Assembly: GCF_004346195.1 (NCBI RefSeq)
Contig: NZ_SMAK01000010.1
Coordinates: forward strand, 1 to 64,000
Source: Tepidamorphus gemmatus
Lineage (GTDB): Bacteria > Pseudomonadota > Alphaproteobacteria > Rhizobiales > Tepidamorphaceae
Length of the DNA stretch: 64,000 nt
Direction: 5' to 3'
Shown: positions 1 through 8,930 of the stretch, in pieces
Position numbering within the stretch: the first letter of the stretch is position 1
How the letters are laid out: the number at the start of each line of letters is the position of its first letter
Translations under genes and position numbers: made by a program
Notes under the pieces: generated by a model
Databases searched by the model: none
What the model was told of the DNA's origin: nothing
What the model saw: only the letters and a program-made list of their open reading frames with translations

Positions 1-55
1 GGTGATGGAAATCCCGGGGCGCATGGCCCAGACTCGCATGCGACGCCGCTCGAGG

Positions 56-73
56 GAATCCCTCTCGGGATTC
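56..73. other. Short perfect hairpin downstream of the helicase gene
   Basis: GAATCCC and GGGATTC form a perfect 7-bp stem around a TCTC loop, about 25 bases past the helicase stop codon. There is no T-run on either side, so it is at best a weak transcription end or mRNA-stabilising structure. The rest of 1-97 shows nothing recognisable. Confidence 0.3.
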
Positions 74-97
74 AAATGTCAGACGTGATCCACTAAC

Positions 98-2668
98 TCA
101 TTCTGTTGTCACTTCGAGTTCCTGAAACTCTCCGGTCTCAGGATTCCAAAGTATCCACGACCACTCTTGTCCTGTCGCCTGGATTTGATCATGCGGAACA
201 AGCCCGATCCCGCCACTCACACGATACGAATAGAAAAGCGTTTTAGTACCGGTACCAAATATGTCAGCCAGCTTGGGTTCGACAATCTCTCGCTCTACAA
301 AATTTCCATTGTGCAATATAGAAACGAAGCTGCCCGGCTTATACACTTGCAACCAGCCGTCGGGAGGCGCTGTGATGACGTCCTGCCCACCTTGCCCCGT
401 TCCGAGGGTCTTCGTCCATTCAATCAGTCTTACTGTCGTTTCTTCACCGACTATGGCTTCTTCGCGAGCGAGATCAGCAGCTTTATCGAGTTGAGTGACA
501 TATCGTTCGAACTCCACAAACAGATCTTCCGTCAAACGGAGTCCACCGTATACGCTGTCATATATCACGACAGCATCAGTAAGTCGTTGGGGACCAAATT
601 CCGTAAGTATCGCAATATTCGTATGCGTCGCATCAATATCTCTCGGTGAAATACTCCTGTCACGGCTAATAATACCGAGCAGACCATCTGCCACGCGCTC
701 CCTTACCTTTGCCTGCTGCGTTCCAGAAAACCAAGTATCGCTGATGCGGAGAAGTACACCTGTGGTACGGAAATCCCGCTGCTTGCGCGACATGTTGGGA
801 TTTTCCGCACGCAAATCGCGATACAGATATGCTGTCTTTGCTATTGTGTAGCCCTCTACGCTTTCGTTCACTTGCAGGTGGACTTCAGCTACCAGCCCGT
901 TTTTCGCATGCTTAATTCTGCCATCCACAATTCCGTCTGGCGCCAAGCTGAAAGTTACGGTTTTTTTCAGTATTGGCCTTGTCCGCGCTGGTTCTTTCAA
1001 AGACGTCACACGGATCGAACGATCGAAACTTCGAGTGCTCCATTCCTGTACTTTGTACGCCCGTCCCATGTGGAGATACGTTGCGCCCGGATATGCTTCT
1101 CGAATTGCCTGATTGGTTGCTATATCACCGACCCGCTGCTGGAAGTCTCCTCGTCCCTCCTTTATCTCGAAGTTTGCCTCTCCAACTTGTCTGAGCGGAT
1201 AGTTGAAGTGGGGTGCATCTGCTCCGATCTGAGCAATGAAATCGAATTCACGGGGCCGCCCGCCTCCTGGCTTGGCGAACTTAACAATCTCGCCGAAGCC
1301 CGCCGGCCAGTCTACGCCCGCTGGGAGTGTGGACTGATCGCCCCCAAGCACTTCCACTTCATCGAGCAAACAGCGTGCTTGGGCGAATTGAATAAAACGA
1401 TTGCCAAGGTAAAGATACGACGGCTCTACCGACCCCTCATAGTAGTCCCGAAAAGTCTCACCAAATCTCCGAAAAGCGCCGGGTGGAGCAATGACGAAGA
1501 AAACGCCCGGACCCGAACGGCCAACGCGCCCAATCCGTTGTCTGAAAGCCTTCCGAGACTCAGGCACGCCGAGGTTAACTCCGACTTCCATGTCCGATAT
1601 ATCAATGCCAAGTTCCAGTGCAGATGTGGCTATCACACCGTCAAGACTGCCATCGCGAAGTGCTTTCTCAATTTGCTTACGATCCGCAGCTTCGTAACCG
1701 CTGCGATAGGGCAGCACAGCACGATCGTTCAACCTCCTTACGATCCGCTCGACACCCTGCCGTGAATCCAAAAAGGCAATAAAGCGTCGCCGGGTGGAAA
1801 GTTGTTTTACGCCGCGAACAATATCCGTCAGCGCTTCCTCACCGGCTGGCCCATATTCGGCGCCATTAACGTGAAAAATCATGCGGGGGAAAAAGGGAGC
1901 TCCGTTCTCCGACTCGTCGATGACGGAATAGTGCAAACCGGTTAGACGGTGCAGATGCTCGGCGGGATCTCTAATGGTGGCAGTGGCACCAATGACTTGA
2001 AGCTGACGCGCTTTGGAGTGTTGTTGCGTTGCCCGACGTTTTGCAATGATCATCCTGCGCAGAAGGAATGCAACATTACTGCCAAAGACGGACTCGTAAA
2101 CGTGAGCTTCATCGAGAACAAGAAGCGTTAGCCGTTCCATAAAACGACGGACCAGTCCGCTTCCAACATTTCGCATGAGCCAGGCGTGACACACGTCGGG
2201 GGTCATCAACACGATCCGCGCGGACTCAAGCGCATCACTCCTGTCTGCAACCGGAGTGTCACCATCGATCCTCACCACGCATGACGCATCCAGACCGACA
2301 AGTGTCGCCATGCGTTGCCACCGCTCGTGCTGGTCCGAGGCGAGTGCTTTTAACGGGTAAAAAACCAGTACTCGTGAGGAGTCATCGCCTAGAATTTTGT
2401 GGAAGGCGAGTGTCTGGAATATGAGAGATTTTCCAGACGCAGTGCCAGTAGCGACAACAATATTCTCGCCCCGTAAAAGCTTCTCAAATGCAATAGATTG
2501 GTGATGCCAGACTGTGCCGTCGGCACTTATATCGCGCAGCAACGGACCAACCGGGCCAGACAGGAGAGCCTGGGGAATGGACCTGCGTCGTTCGGCTCTA
2601 CCCGGAAGGTCGATTGTTTCCACTACCTCAAGATTAAGCGAGCTAACCAGCTCCAACGCCATGCTCAT
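98..2668 (-). CDS. DEAD/DEAH superfamily 2 helicase, YprA/DUF1998-like, without zinc cysteines
   Basis: Predicted ATP-dependent DNA helicase of 856 aa. Superfamily 2 motifs are in order: Walker A GTASGKS near residue 75, LDEAH (motif II) near 186, GATAT (motif III), SALELGID (motif V) and QRIGRVGRSG (motif VI). The C-terminal part carries IYDSVYGGLRL, resembling the MZB/DUF1998 region of YprA/MrfA helicases, but the cysteine cluster usual in that region is missing; only a few scattered cysteines exist. The start has a good ribosome site (GGGGGAA). The gene is visibly lower in GC than the genes from 4030 onward. Its upstream neighbour was lost at the IS boundary 95 bp away, and its downstream neighbour is outside the window. 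Family members occur in DNA repair and in phage-defence islands; which applies here is not shown by the sequence. Confidence 0.85.
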   Translation of the reverse strand: MSMALELVSSLNLEVVETIDLPGRAERRRSIPQALLSGPVGPLLRDISADGTVWHHQSIAFEKLLRGENIVVATGTASGKSLIFQTLAFHKILGDDSSRVLVFYPLKALASDQHERWQRMATLVGLDASCVVRIDGDTPVADRSDALESARIVLMTPDVCHAWLMRNVGSGLVRRFMERLTLLVLDEAHVYESVFGSNVAFLLRRMIIAKRRATQQHSKARQLQVIGATATIRDPAEHLHRLTGLHYSVIDESENGAPFFPRMIFHVNGAEYGPAGEEALTDIVRGVKQLSTRRRFIAFLDSRQGVERIVRRLNDRAVLPYRSGYEAADRKQIEKALRDGSLDGVIATSALELGIDISDMEVGVNLGVPESRKAFRQRIGRVGRSGPGVFFVIAPPGAFRRFGETFRDYYEGSVEPSYLYLGNRFIQFAQARCLLDEVEVLGGDQSTLPAGVDWPAGFGEIVKFAKPGGGRPREFDFIAQIGADAPHFNYPLRQVGEANFEIKEGRGDFQQRVGDIATNQAIREAYPGATYLHMGRAYKVQEWSTRSFDRSIRVTSLKEPARTRPILKKTVTFSLAPDGIVDGRIKHAKNGLVAEVHLQVNESVEGYTIAKTAYLYRDLRAENPNMSRKQRDFRTTGVLLRISDTWFSGTQQAKVRERVADGLLGIISRDRSISPRDIDATHTNIAILTEFGPQRLTDAVVIYDSVYGGLRLTEDLFVEFERYVTQLDKAADLAREEAIVGEETTVRLIEWTKTLGTGQGGQDVITAPPDGWLQVYKPGSFVSILHNGNFVEREIVEPKLADIFGTGTKTLFYSYRVSGGIGLVPHDQIQATGQEWSWILWNPETGEFQELEVTTE

Positions 2669-2781
2669 CGCTTCCCCCGAACGATACGGAGATCCCCTTT
2701 CTGCTCATGCGATCCTGCGGCGATGGACAGACGTTTACAACCGTTAGGTGGCCCTCGTCACGTTGGTGTGACCCCGTTTCT

Positions 2782-3711
2782 TCATCCAGCCGGAAGCAGA
2801 GCCGCGGCATGAGTTTGGCGGTTTCCCGCGGTGGGAGCAAGGGGCGCTCGGCGGAGCTGGTCGGGGTTGCGCAGCCGAGCGCCTGTTGCGGTGAAGGTGG
2901 CGGCGTACGCCGCCGGTGAGAGATAGCCGAGCGCCGAATGGGGGCGCGCGGTGTTGTAGTCCTCGATCCAGTCGGCGACGCAGGCACGCGCGTGGTCGAG
3001 GCTGCGGAACAGCGTCTCGTTCAGGAGTTCGTCGCGCATGCGGCCGTTGAAGGCTTCGCAGATGCCGTTCTGCATCGGCTTGCCCGGCGCGATGTAGTGC
3101 CAGGCGATCCCGGTCTGGGCGCACCAGGCGAGGACCGCGTTCGAGGTGAACTCGATGCCGTTGTCGCTGACCATGAGATCCGGTTTGCCGTGTCGGGCAA
3201 CGAGGGCTGTGAGCTCGCGCACGACACGCCGGCCGGAGATCGAGGTGTCGACGACCGCCGCGCGGCAGCGTTTCGTCGCGTCGTCGATGATGTTGAGCAC
3301 GCGAAAGCGCCGCCCGTCCGCGAGCTGGTCGTGAACGAAGTCGAGGGACCAGCGGGCGTTCGGCGCCGCGGCCGCGAGGATCGGCGCCCGCGTCCCGACG
3401 GCGCGCTTGCGTCCCCGTCGTTGGCGGACGGTGAGCCCGAGCTCGCGATAGACCCGCTGCGTGCGCTTGCGATTGATCACGACACCCTCCTGCCGGAGCA
3501 GAATGTGGAGACGCCGGTAGCCGAAGCGCCGACGCGTCTGCGCGAGCGCCCGCATGCGCTCGCGCAGTGCGCTGTCGTCCCGGCTCGAGCGATAGCGGAT
3601 CGTCGTCCGGTCGAACCCGAGAACCCGGCACGCCCGCCGCTCACTCATCCCGTGATCCGCCACGAGACGAGCGACCGTCTGCCGCTTGGCGGCGGGCGTC
3701 AGGGCTTTTTT
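2782..3711 (-). CDS. IS3-family transposase OrfB (DDE integrase core)
   Basis: Catalytic part of the transposase, probably made as an OrfAB fusion. After an HTH_21-like N-terminus ([12 protein letters not shown]) comes the rve integrase core, with the DDE residues visible in [15 protein letters not shown] and NGICEAFNG, followed by the usual [10 protein letters not shown] segment. The frame is entered from OrfA by a -1 shift at the A6G run at 3705-3711. No internal stop or frameshift is visible, so the element may be active. It ends 18 bp from the left inverted repeat, as expected for a compact IS. Confidence 0.88.
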   Translation of the reverse strand, partial: KKALTPAAKRQTVARLVADHGMSERRACRVLGFDRTTIRYRSSRDDSALRERMRALAQTRRRFGYRRLHILLRQEGVVINRKRTQRVYRELGLTVRQRRGRKRAVGTRAPILAAAAPNARWSLDFVHDQLADGRRFRVLNIIDDATKRCRAAVVDTSISGRRVVRELTALVARHGKPDLMVSDNGIEFTSNAVLAWCAQTGIAWHYIAPGKPMQNGICEAFNGRMRDELLNETLFRSLDHARACVADWIEDYNTARPHSALGYLSPAAYAATFTATGARLRNPDQLRRAPLAPTAGNRQTHAAALLPAG

Positions 3712-3965
3712 CCGAGGATGTCCTTCAGCGCCGCGTTGTCGAGCATCGCGTCGGCGAGGAGCCGCTTCAGGCGGGCATTCTCGTCCTCCAGGCTCTTCAG
3801 CCGCTTGGCCTCCGAAACGTCCATCCCGCCGAACTTCGCCTTCCACGCGTAGAACGTCGCGCTGCTGATCCCGTGACGCCGGCACACCTCCGCCGTCCTC
3901 GCCCCCGCCTCCTGCTCACGCAGGATGCCGATGATCTGTTCCTCGCTGAACCTCGATCGCTTCAT
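3699..3965 (-). CDS. IS3-family transposase OrfA (helix-turn-helix)
   Basis: An 88-residue DNA-binding subunit that starts [12 protein letters not shown] and carries the typical HTH ([16 protein letters not shown]) followed by a leucine-zipper-like coiled coil ([17 protein letters not shown]). It ends in GKKP just after the A6G slippery heptamer through which the ribosome can move -1 into OrfB. Length and layout are standard for the family. Confidence 0.9.
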   Translation of the reverse strand: MKRSRFSEEQIIGILREQEAGARTAEVCRRHGISSATFYAWKAKFGGMDVSEAKRLKSLEDENARLKRLLADAMLDNAALKDILGKKP

Positions 3966-4029
3966 CGTCCGGTCCTCTCGTCAGGCCGGACTCTACCTCA
4001 GCCTGGAGGAAATGGCGGGGGTCTCAGCA

Positions 4030-4612
4030 GGCCTGTTCCAATCGGATGGTCGTTGGCAGGATTGTTCTTGTAGTCAGTCCCCTCGTAAATGTGGCGCGGC
4101 GCAATTGGGGCCGATACAGTCTCGAAGGCATAGATGAACGGCGCGAACGGCGCCTTCAGCTTGAACACCACGGTATGGTCATCGGCTGCGTCGATGCTCT
4201 CACAGCGCTCGAACGAGACACGGGCTCGTGGGTGGAGTTCGATGAGCATCTGGCTGCAGCTGAAGACAACGTCGTGCGCCGTGAACGGTACCCCGTCGTG
4301 CCATTTGGCATTCCTAACGAGGTGGAAGGTATAGGTCAGCCCGTCCTCCGAAATCTCCCAGCTCTCCGCGAGCTGCGGGCGCGGAGACAGGTCGAAGTCG
4401 TAGTCGAGAAGACTCTCGAAGATCTTGGCACCCGCGACGATGGTCGGCTGCTGCTGGTTGAGCGGCAGCATCAGCGTCGGCGGCTCAGGCGCGAGCAAGC
4501 TCGTCAGACCGCCATTCGGGGTCTGCGCATAGGCCATGCCTTCACGCATAAAGCTGATTCCGGGCAGCGCCATCCCCGCCAGCAGCAGCTTGTTGAAGTC
4601 GCGTCGCTTCAT
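4030..4612 (-). pseudogene. Peptide/nickel-type ABC binding protein (SBP family 5), 3' part lost at the IS
   Basis: About 194 native residues remain of a protein family that is normally over 500 aa. The N-terminus has a twin-arginine export signal (KRRDFNKLLLAGMALPG), followed by family 5 hallmarks: PTLMLPL, ESLLDYDF, LAESWEISEDGLTYTFHLR-like text, WHDGVPFTAHDVVFS and NPANDHPIGTG. The reading frame then runs into the IS (LLRPPPFPPG) and stops at 3998. The missing two thirds are not found beyond the IS, so the gene is dead. It was the last gene of the leftward transport operon or had its own promoter in the 392-bp gap upstream. Confidence 0.85.
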
Positions 4613-5004
4613 GTCTTGTTCCCCTGTCGTTGTCGGCTCGACGCCCTCGCCGGAGCCACTGGGGCTTGCGCTTGCGAGCTAGGCGCCGAGGGGGCGTGCC
4701 TGACGCATCGTCAGTTGCACGTCGGGGGAAGGCTATGGAACACCGACCGATGCAACAATATGATGAACTAACAGGGAATCTGCTGAAGTATGTAGACGGA
4801 CCACAATCGCACCGTCGAATCGCATCACCAGCGGCGAATGTCGGGCCGCATCGTTCATCGGCCGGTATCAACCGTGGCCGCATGCCGGCGTCGGCCGCGC
4901 CGTTTGGCGGCATCACGCAGAGTGGGTCTGGCTGAGAAGGCGGCGTCGCCCCATCCGGGAGTTTGTGGAGCCGGGATGCCGCGCACTGGCGTTCCGATCG
5001 CACC
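4613..5004. other. Intergenic region, no convincing gene
   Basis: It separates two leftward genes. It contains an AT-richer stretch around 4736-4790 that could hold a promoter for the truncated binding-protein gene. The string CCGATGCAACAATATG at 4748-4763 (complement ...TTGTTGCATCGG) resembles the TTGTTGCATTCGG next to the first GntR operator at about 17515. Short open frames here (for example a rightward one from 4735) have no recognisable features. Confidence 0.4.
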
Positions 5005-6294
5005 TCAGGCTGGCATCGCCCGCTGCTCGCCTGTGCCGACGCGGCCGGGCGGCAGGGACTGGGGATCGGCTGCGTCGCGGCTCTGCCGGCCAACCAGCTT
5101 GTTCCAGCGGCGGACGAGGTAGTTGTGCTCGTCCATGGTGGTGTTCCAGACGGCGATCCGGCTCGCCCGCTGCCGGTACGAGCCCCCGGCGCGCACTTCG
5201 CCGGCGCGCACCGTGACGATGCCCTGTGGATCCGGCAGGTCGGTGGCCGCGACCTCGCCCTCGTACCAGTAGGCCCATTCCGCCGGCGACAGATGCGCCT
5301 TCACGGTCTCGGTCACCGACATGTAATAGCCCTGCCGGGCCATCATCGCGCCAGCCCAGCCGTCCAGCCACCAGTTCAGATAGTCGTAGGCGACATCGAG
5401 CATTCGCCCGCTGAGGTGCCGGGCAAGGCAGACACCGCCATGCCAGGCCCGATAGCCCTCGATCGGCACCGCCTCGACGACATCGACGCCGCGTTCGCGC
5501 AGTTCGGTGATGCCGGGCGACCACATGCTGGCGATGGCGACCGCGCCGGACGCCATGAAATCGGCCGCCTCGTGCGCGGTGCGCCAGAAGCCGTGGAAGT
5601 GGCCGGCCCGCTTGCGCGTCTCGAGGAGGTCGATCAGCCGGTCGATCTCCTCGATCGTCAGATTGCCGATATCCTCAAACGACATTTCGCCGCGCGCCTG
5701 CGCGGCAAGGGCTGCATCGAAGATGCCGATCGCCGGTTCGTCGACCAGCGCCACGCGGCCGCTCCAGCGCTCGTCCAGCAGGTCCCCCCAGGAAACGGCG
5801 GCCTCCGGCCCGCCGTTCACCGCCGTCGGAAGATAGGCAAAGGAGTCGAAGTTGTGCACGGTCGGCAGCATGCTGATCACATGCGTCGGCGCGGCGCCGA
5901 GCGATCCGTTCGGCTGCACGAACAGGCGTGTGACGGGTGCGTCGCCACTGCCGACAGGTGCATTGGGGCTGATCCTGCCGGTCTTGGTGAGGTCGCTCAC
6001 GGCGTCCCAGCGCGTGATCCGGTCGAGTTCGATCGGCTGGATCGCCCGCCAGAACCAGACGATGTCGAGGTTGTGAAAGCACTGGTCGTAGACGTCATAG
6101 GTCGTCGGTGCGACGGCGGCCTTGTGCTGTGCGCTGAGGAAATCCAGCACTTCGAACTGCAGGTCGATGCCAAGGTCGGCCGCGGCCCGGTCGCGAACGA
6201 TCTCGAGCAGCGTGATTTCCGTCCCCAGAACCCGCAGCCTGGGACGTCCGGCGGTGTTGAGGTTCGGTGATCTGGGCTCGAACGGGCGGGTCAT
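5005..6294 (-). CDS. Putative spermidine/putrescine-type ABC binding protein without signal peptide
   Basis: A 429-residue extracellular solute-binding-protein fold (PotD/PotF-like, SBP family 1 type). It is a clear paralogue of the exported protein at 11486-12718: both share an EGYRAW block, a QGYY block, WYEG before a variable loop, and a C-terminal R.A....W......Y..L..RW.K motif. Unlike that protein it begins MTRPFEPRSPNLNTAGRP and shows no Tat or Sec signal, and no upstream in-frame or frameshifted leader was found. The start has no strong ribosome site. It may be a start-site problem, a decayed leader, or a cytoplasmic sensor form. It lies 151 bp after the CobW gene on the same strand. 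Confidence 0.7.
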   Translation of the reverse strand: MTRPFEPRSPNLNTAGRPRLRVLGTEITLLEIVRDRAAADLGIDLQFEVLDFLSAQHKAAVAPTTYDVYDQCFHNLDIVWFWRAIQPIELDRITRWDAVSDLTKTGRISPNAPVGSGDAPVTRLFVQPNGSLGAAPTHVISMLPTVHNFDSFAYLPTAVNGGPEAAVSWGDLLDERWSGRVALVDEPAIGIFDAALAAQARGEMSFEDIGNLTIEEIDRLIDLLETRKRAGHFHGFWRTAHEAADFMASGAVAIASMWSPGITELRERGVDVVEAVPIEGYRAWHGGVCLARHLSGRMLDVAYDYLNWWLDGWAGAMMARQGYYMSVTETVKAHLSPAEWAYWYEGEVAATDLPDPQGIVTVRAGEVRAGGSYRQRASRIAVWNTTMDEHNYLVRRWNKLVGRQSRDAADPQSLPPGRVGTGEQRAMPA

Positions 6295-6445
6295 ACCGGC
6301 GGCCTTCGCAAGGTATCGTCGAGCCGGCCCGTTGCGCGGTCACGGCGCCGACAACATCGCGAAATCCGCACCTCGGAAAGAACCTGCATGGCTGGAGACC
6401 GATCTGATGCCGAGTTAGGGGCAAGGGCAGGTCCGGTGCAAGCGG

Positions 6446-7471
6446 TCAGCGCCTGCCGGACAGGCGGTTGAACGTGTCGAGCGAGCGGCGGATCAACGCC
6501 GGATCGAGTCCGTCGACGATGAAGACAATGCGCGAGCGCCGGTCGCCGTCCGGCCACGCGCGCATGTGGACCGGTGGGTGCACGACGTGCTGGACTCCGT
6601 GCACCGCGACCGGATTGGGCTCGCCGGCGACGTTGATGATGCCCTTCACCCGCAGGACCTGCCGGCCATGGCGGTTGAGCAGCATGGCAAGCCAGATCCC
6701 GAACGCGGTCCAGTCGATCGGCCGGTCGATGACGACGGCAAAGGCGCGGATGCGATCGTCATGGTGATGGTGGGCATGGTTCCGTCCTGGCGGCGGGATG
6801 TCCGCCCGCGCCGGTCTGTCGAACGGCTCGGCGAGCAGCAGCCGGTCGGCCGTGATCACCTCCTCGGCGGCGAGCGTGACGGTCGCCGCAGGATTGATCG
6901 CGGCAAGGCGCGACAGCAGCCTGTCGATGGTCTCGCGCGTCGTGATGTCGGTCTTGGTGATGACGAGGTGATCGGCCACGGCTGCCTGGCGCAGCGATTC
7001 CTCGTGGGTGTCGAGCTGGCCGAGCCCGTTGGCCGCATCGACCGTGGTGATCACGTTGGCCAGCCGGAAGTGGTGCCGCAGCACCGGATCCGAGCGGACC
7101 GTCGAGACGATCGGGAAGGGATCGGCAAGCCCGGTGCTCTCGATCACCAGACGACGGAACGGTGACACGGCCCCCTGAGCGCGTTTCGAATGCAGTCCGC
7201 GGATCGCCTCGGAGAGTTCGCCGCGGATCGTGCAGCAGACGCAACCCGACTGCAGCAGCACCGTCGTCTCGTCGATCCGGTCGATCAGATGGTGATCGAG
7301 CCCGACTTCCCCGAACTCGTTGATCAGCACCGCCGTGTCGGCGAGCGCGGGGTCGTCGAGCAGACGGCGCAACAGCGTCGTCTTGCCGGAGCCGAGAAAC
7401 CCCGTCAGCAGGCTGACGGGCGTGAAATCCGGGATCGCATCGTCGGGACGTGGCTCAGCCATCGGCAGCAT
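6446..7471 (-). CDS. CobW/COG0523 family G3E GTPase (metallochaperone-like)
   Basis: A GTP-dependent metal-handling protein of 341 aa. Visible motifs are Walker A GFLGSGKTT (residues 24-32), the metal-binding CxCC as GCVCC (Cys77, Cys79, Cys80), ESTGLADP (switch region), TKTD (guanine specificity) and a histidine run NHAHHHHDD in the linker before the C-terminal CobW_C domain. Members deliver Zn, Co or Fe to client enzymes. The client here is plausibly the metal-dependent deacetylase-fold hydrolase in the same operon. An alternative start is the ATG at 7462; the upstream CxxC gene ends at 7455, so the two overlap and are probably translationally coupled. Confidence 0.85.
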   Translation of the reverse strand: MLPMAEPRPDDAIPDFTPVSLLTGFLGSGKTTLLRRLLDDPALADTAVLINEFGEVGLDHHLIDRIDETTVLLQSGCVCCTIRGELSEAIRGLHSKRAQGAVSPFRRLVIESTGLADPFPIVSTVRSDPVLRHHFRLANVITTVDAANGLGQLDTHEESLRQAAVADHLVITKTDITTRETIDRLLSRLAAINPAATVTLAAEEVITADRLLLAEPFDRPARADIPPPGRNHAHHHHDDRIRAFAVVIDRPIDWTAFGIWLAMLLNRHGRQVLRVKGIINVAGEPNPVAVHGVQHVVHPPVHMRAWPDGDRRSRIVFIVDGLDPALIRRSLDTFNRLSGRR

Positions 7472-7784
7472 CCAACGCGTCGAGCACAGCGGGGGAGAGC
7501 GGATCGCAGGGGGCGCCCGTCAGCCGTTCGGCCGCCATCCACAGATGCGCGAGATCCTCGACGATCTCGGTCTTGCCGGTGAGCGTCGACAGCAGGAAGG
7601 CGTTGCCCTGCCAGTCGGAGAGCGTCAGCCGGAACGGGCGGAGTGCCCGGTTTGCGATTCGCACGCGATTGGCCCGTTCGCGGCGGCGGGCCACGCCATC
7701 GGCATTGCGCGTATAGACACCCGGCCGTGGCGCCGCGTCCGTCCAGTGCTCATTGCCGCCGAGCACGCCGCAGAGCGAACACAT
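7455..7784 (-). CDS. Small CxxC protein coupled to the CobW GTPase
   Basis: A 109-residue protein of no recognised named family. It begins MCSLCGVLGG, a CxxC that could bind zinc or iron, followed by an arginine-rich helix, then a conserved-looking core LTLSDWQGNAFLLSTLTGKTEIVEDLAHLW. A good ribosome site (GGAAG) precedes the ATG. Its end overlaps the start of the CobW gene by up to 17 bases, which suggests the two proteins act together. It could be a metal carrier or partner for the downstream GTPase; that is inference from context only. Confidence 0.65.
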   Translation of the reverse strand: MCSLCGVLGGNEHWTDAAPRPGVYTRNADGVARRRERANRVRIANRALRPFRLTLSDWQGNAFLLSTLTGKTEIVEDLAHLWMAAERLTGAPCDPLSPAVLDALDAADG

Positions 7785-8007
7785 CCGATCTTCTTCCTGG
7801 CCTCAAAGGTGACGCGGGTGAATGCCCGTGCCTCCTCCTTGCATCCTCTGTCCGCGATCCTTATCGCTGATCCATCTGCCGTCATCCCGGCCGCAACGAC
7901 GTGGAGAGCCGGGAGAGCCGCCCGCCGCAGACGTCAAGTCCTGCCTCCCGGTCCCGGATCGGCCTGCGGCCGTCCGGGATGGCGGGCGGAAGACACGTGC
8001 CGTCGGC

Positions 8008-8889
8008 TCACTTCTTGCGCGGGAAGCGCCGGGCAAAATCGTCTGCGATCTCGTCCATCGTCACGAACTTGACGCCCGGATGGCTGATCATGTGATTGTA
8101 GAGGCGTTCCAGCATCATCAGTACCTGCGGCCGACCGGAGACGTCGGGATGGATGGTGATCGGGAACACCGCATAATCCATCTCCCGGTAGACCCAGTCG
8201 AACTGGTCGCGCCACATCTCCTCCAGATGGCGCGGGTTGACGAAGCCGTGACTGTTCGGCGCCTTCTTGATGAACATCATCGGCGGCAGATCGTCGAGAT
8301 ACCAGGAGGCCGGGATCTCGATCAGGTCGGTCTCGTGGCCGCGCTTCAGCGGCACCATCCAGTCGGACGGCTTCTTCGAATAGTCGATCTTGGTCCAGGA
8401 ATCGCCCACCCGCACATAGTAGGGCGTGAAGTCGTTATGCATCAGCGAGTGATCGTACTTGATGCCGCGCTCGAGCAGCAGCTCGTTGGTGACATTCGAA
8501 AATTCCCACCAGGGAGCGACGTAGCCGGTCGGCCGGCGACCGGACAGCTTGGTAACCAGCTCGATGCACTTGTCGAGCACCTCGGTTTCCTGCTCGCGGG
8601 TCATCGCGATCGGGTTCTCGTGGCTGTAGCCGTGGATGCCGATCTCATGGCCTGCCTCGGCAACGGCCTTCATCTGTTCGGGGAACGTCTCGATCGAGTG
8701 GCCGGGAATGAACCAGGTGGTCTTGATGCCCCAGCGCTCGAACAGGTTCAGCAGGCGCATCGAGCCTACCTCGCCGGCGAACAGGCCACGCGAGATGTCG
8801 TCGGGCGAGTCCTCGCCGCCATAGGACCCGAGCCAGCCGGCTACGGCGTCGACATCGACGCCGATGCTGCAGAAGATTTCCTTGGCCAT
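8008..8889 (-). CDS. HpPgdA/cyclic-imide-hydrolase-like polysaccharide deacetylase fold enzyme
   Basis: A 293-residue carbohydrate-esterase-4 (NodB-fold) metalloenzyme. From memory it is very close, over its whole length, to the Helicobacter pylori protein PgdA and to bacterial cyclic imide hydrolases of the same subfamily. The metal site is visible as Asp12/Asp14 (GVDVDAV) with His86 and His90 (HGYSHENP). Other signatures are [29 protein letters not shown] and [12 protein letters not shown]. There is no signal peptide, which fits a cytoplasmic hydrolase better than a peptidoglycan deacetylase. A near-perfect AAGGAGG precedes the ATG. Sitting beside an amidase and an uptake system, imide or amide ring hydrolysis is the more likely role, but the substrate is not shown. 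Confidence 0.82.
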   Translation of the reverse strand: MAKEIFCSIGVDVDAVAGWLGSYGGEDSPDDISRGLFAGEVGSMRLLNLFERWGIKTTWFIPGHSIETFPEQMKAVAEAGHEIGIHGYSHENPIAMTREQETEVLDKCIELVTKLSGRRPTGYVAPWWEFSNVTNELLLERGIKYDHSLMHNDFTPYYVRVGDSWTKIDYSKKPSDWMVPLKRGHETDLIEIPASWYLDDLPPMMFIKKAPNSHGFVNPRHLEEMWRDQFDWVYREMDYAVFPITIHPDVSGRPQVLMMLERLYNHMISHPGVKFVTMDEIADDFARRFPRKK

Positions 8890-8930
8890 GTCTGCCTCCT
8901 TGGAGTTTGGGTGGGTTTGGGTGTCGGCTG

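Larger units (their letters stand above)
2764..4029 (-). mobile_element. Complete IS3-family insertion sequence (about 1266 bp)
   Basis: The element carries orfA and orfB on the minus strand, bounded by imperfect terminal inverted repeats: TGGTGTGACCCCG at 2764, and TGCTGAGACCCCCG read from 4029 on the other strand. The similarity continues inward for about 35 bases (both reach CCAG and AGAG blocks). Both ends show the TG...CA termini of the family. The flanking bases (ACGT on the left, GGCC on the right) do not match, so no target-site duplication is present. The right end interrupts a peptide-binding-protein gene whose remainder is not on the left side. Confidence 0.88.

Noticed and set aside
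1-97. Possible tRNA 3' end or attachment site around the hairpin at 56-73
   Set aside because: The bases do not form a T-arm plus acceptor stem and no CCA follows, so no tRNA or att site can be supported.
4046-4771. Rightward open frame across the truncated binding-protein gene
   Set aside because: The opposite strand has a Tat signal and family 5 motifs; this frame has none.
4735-4935. Small rightward ORF in the gap before the second binding-protein gene
   Set aside because: There is no ribosome site, no composition of a real protein and no family resemblance.
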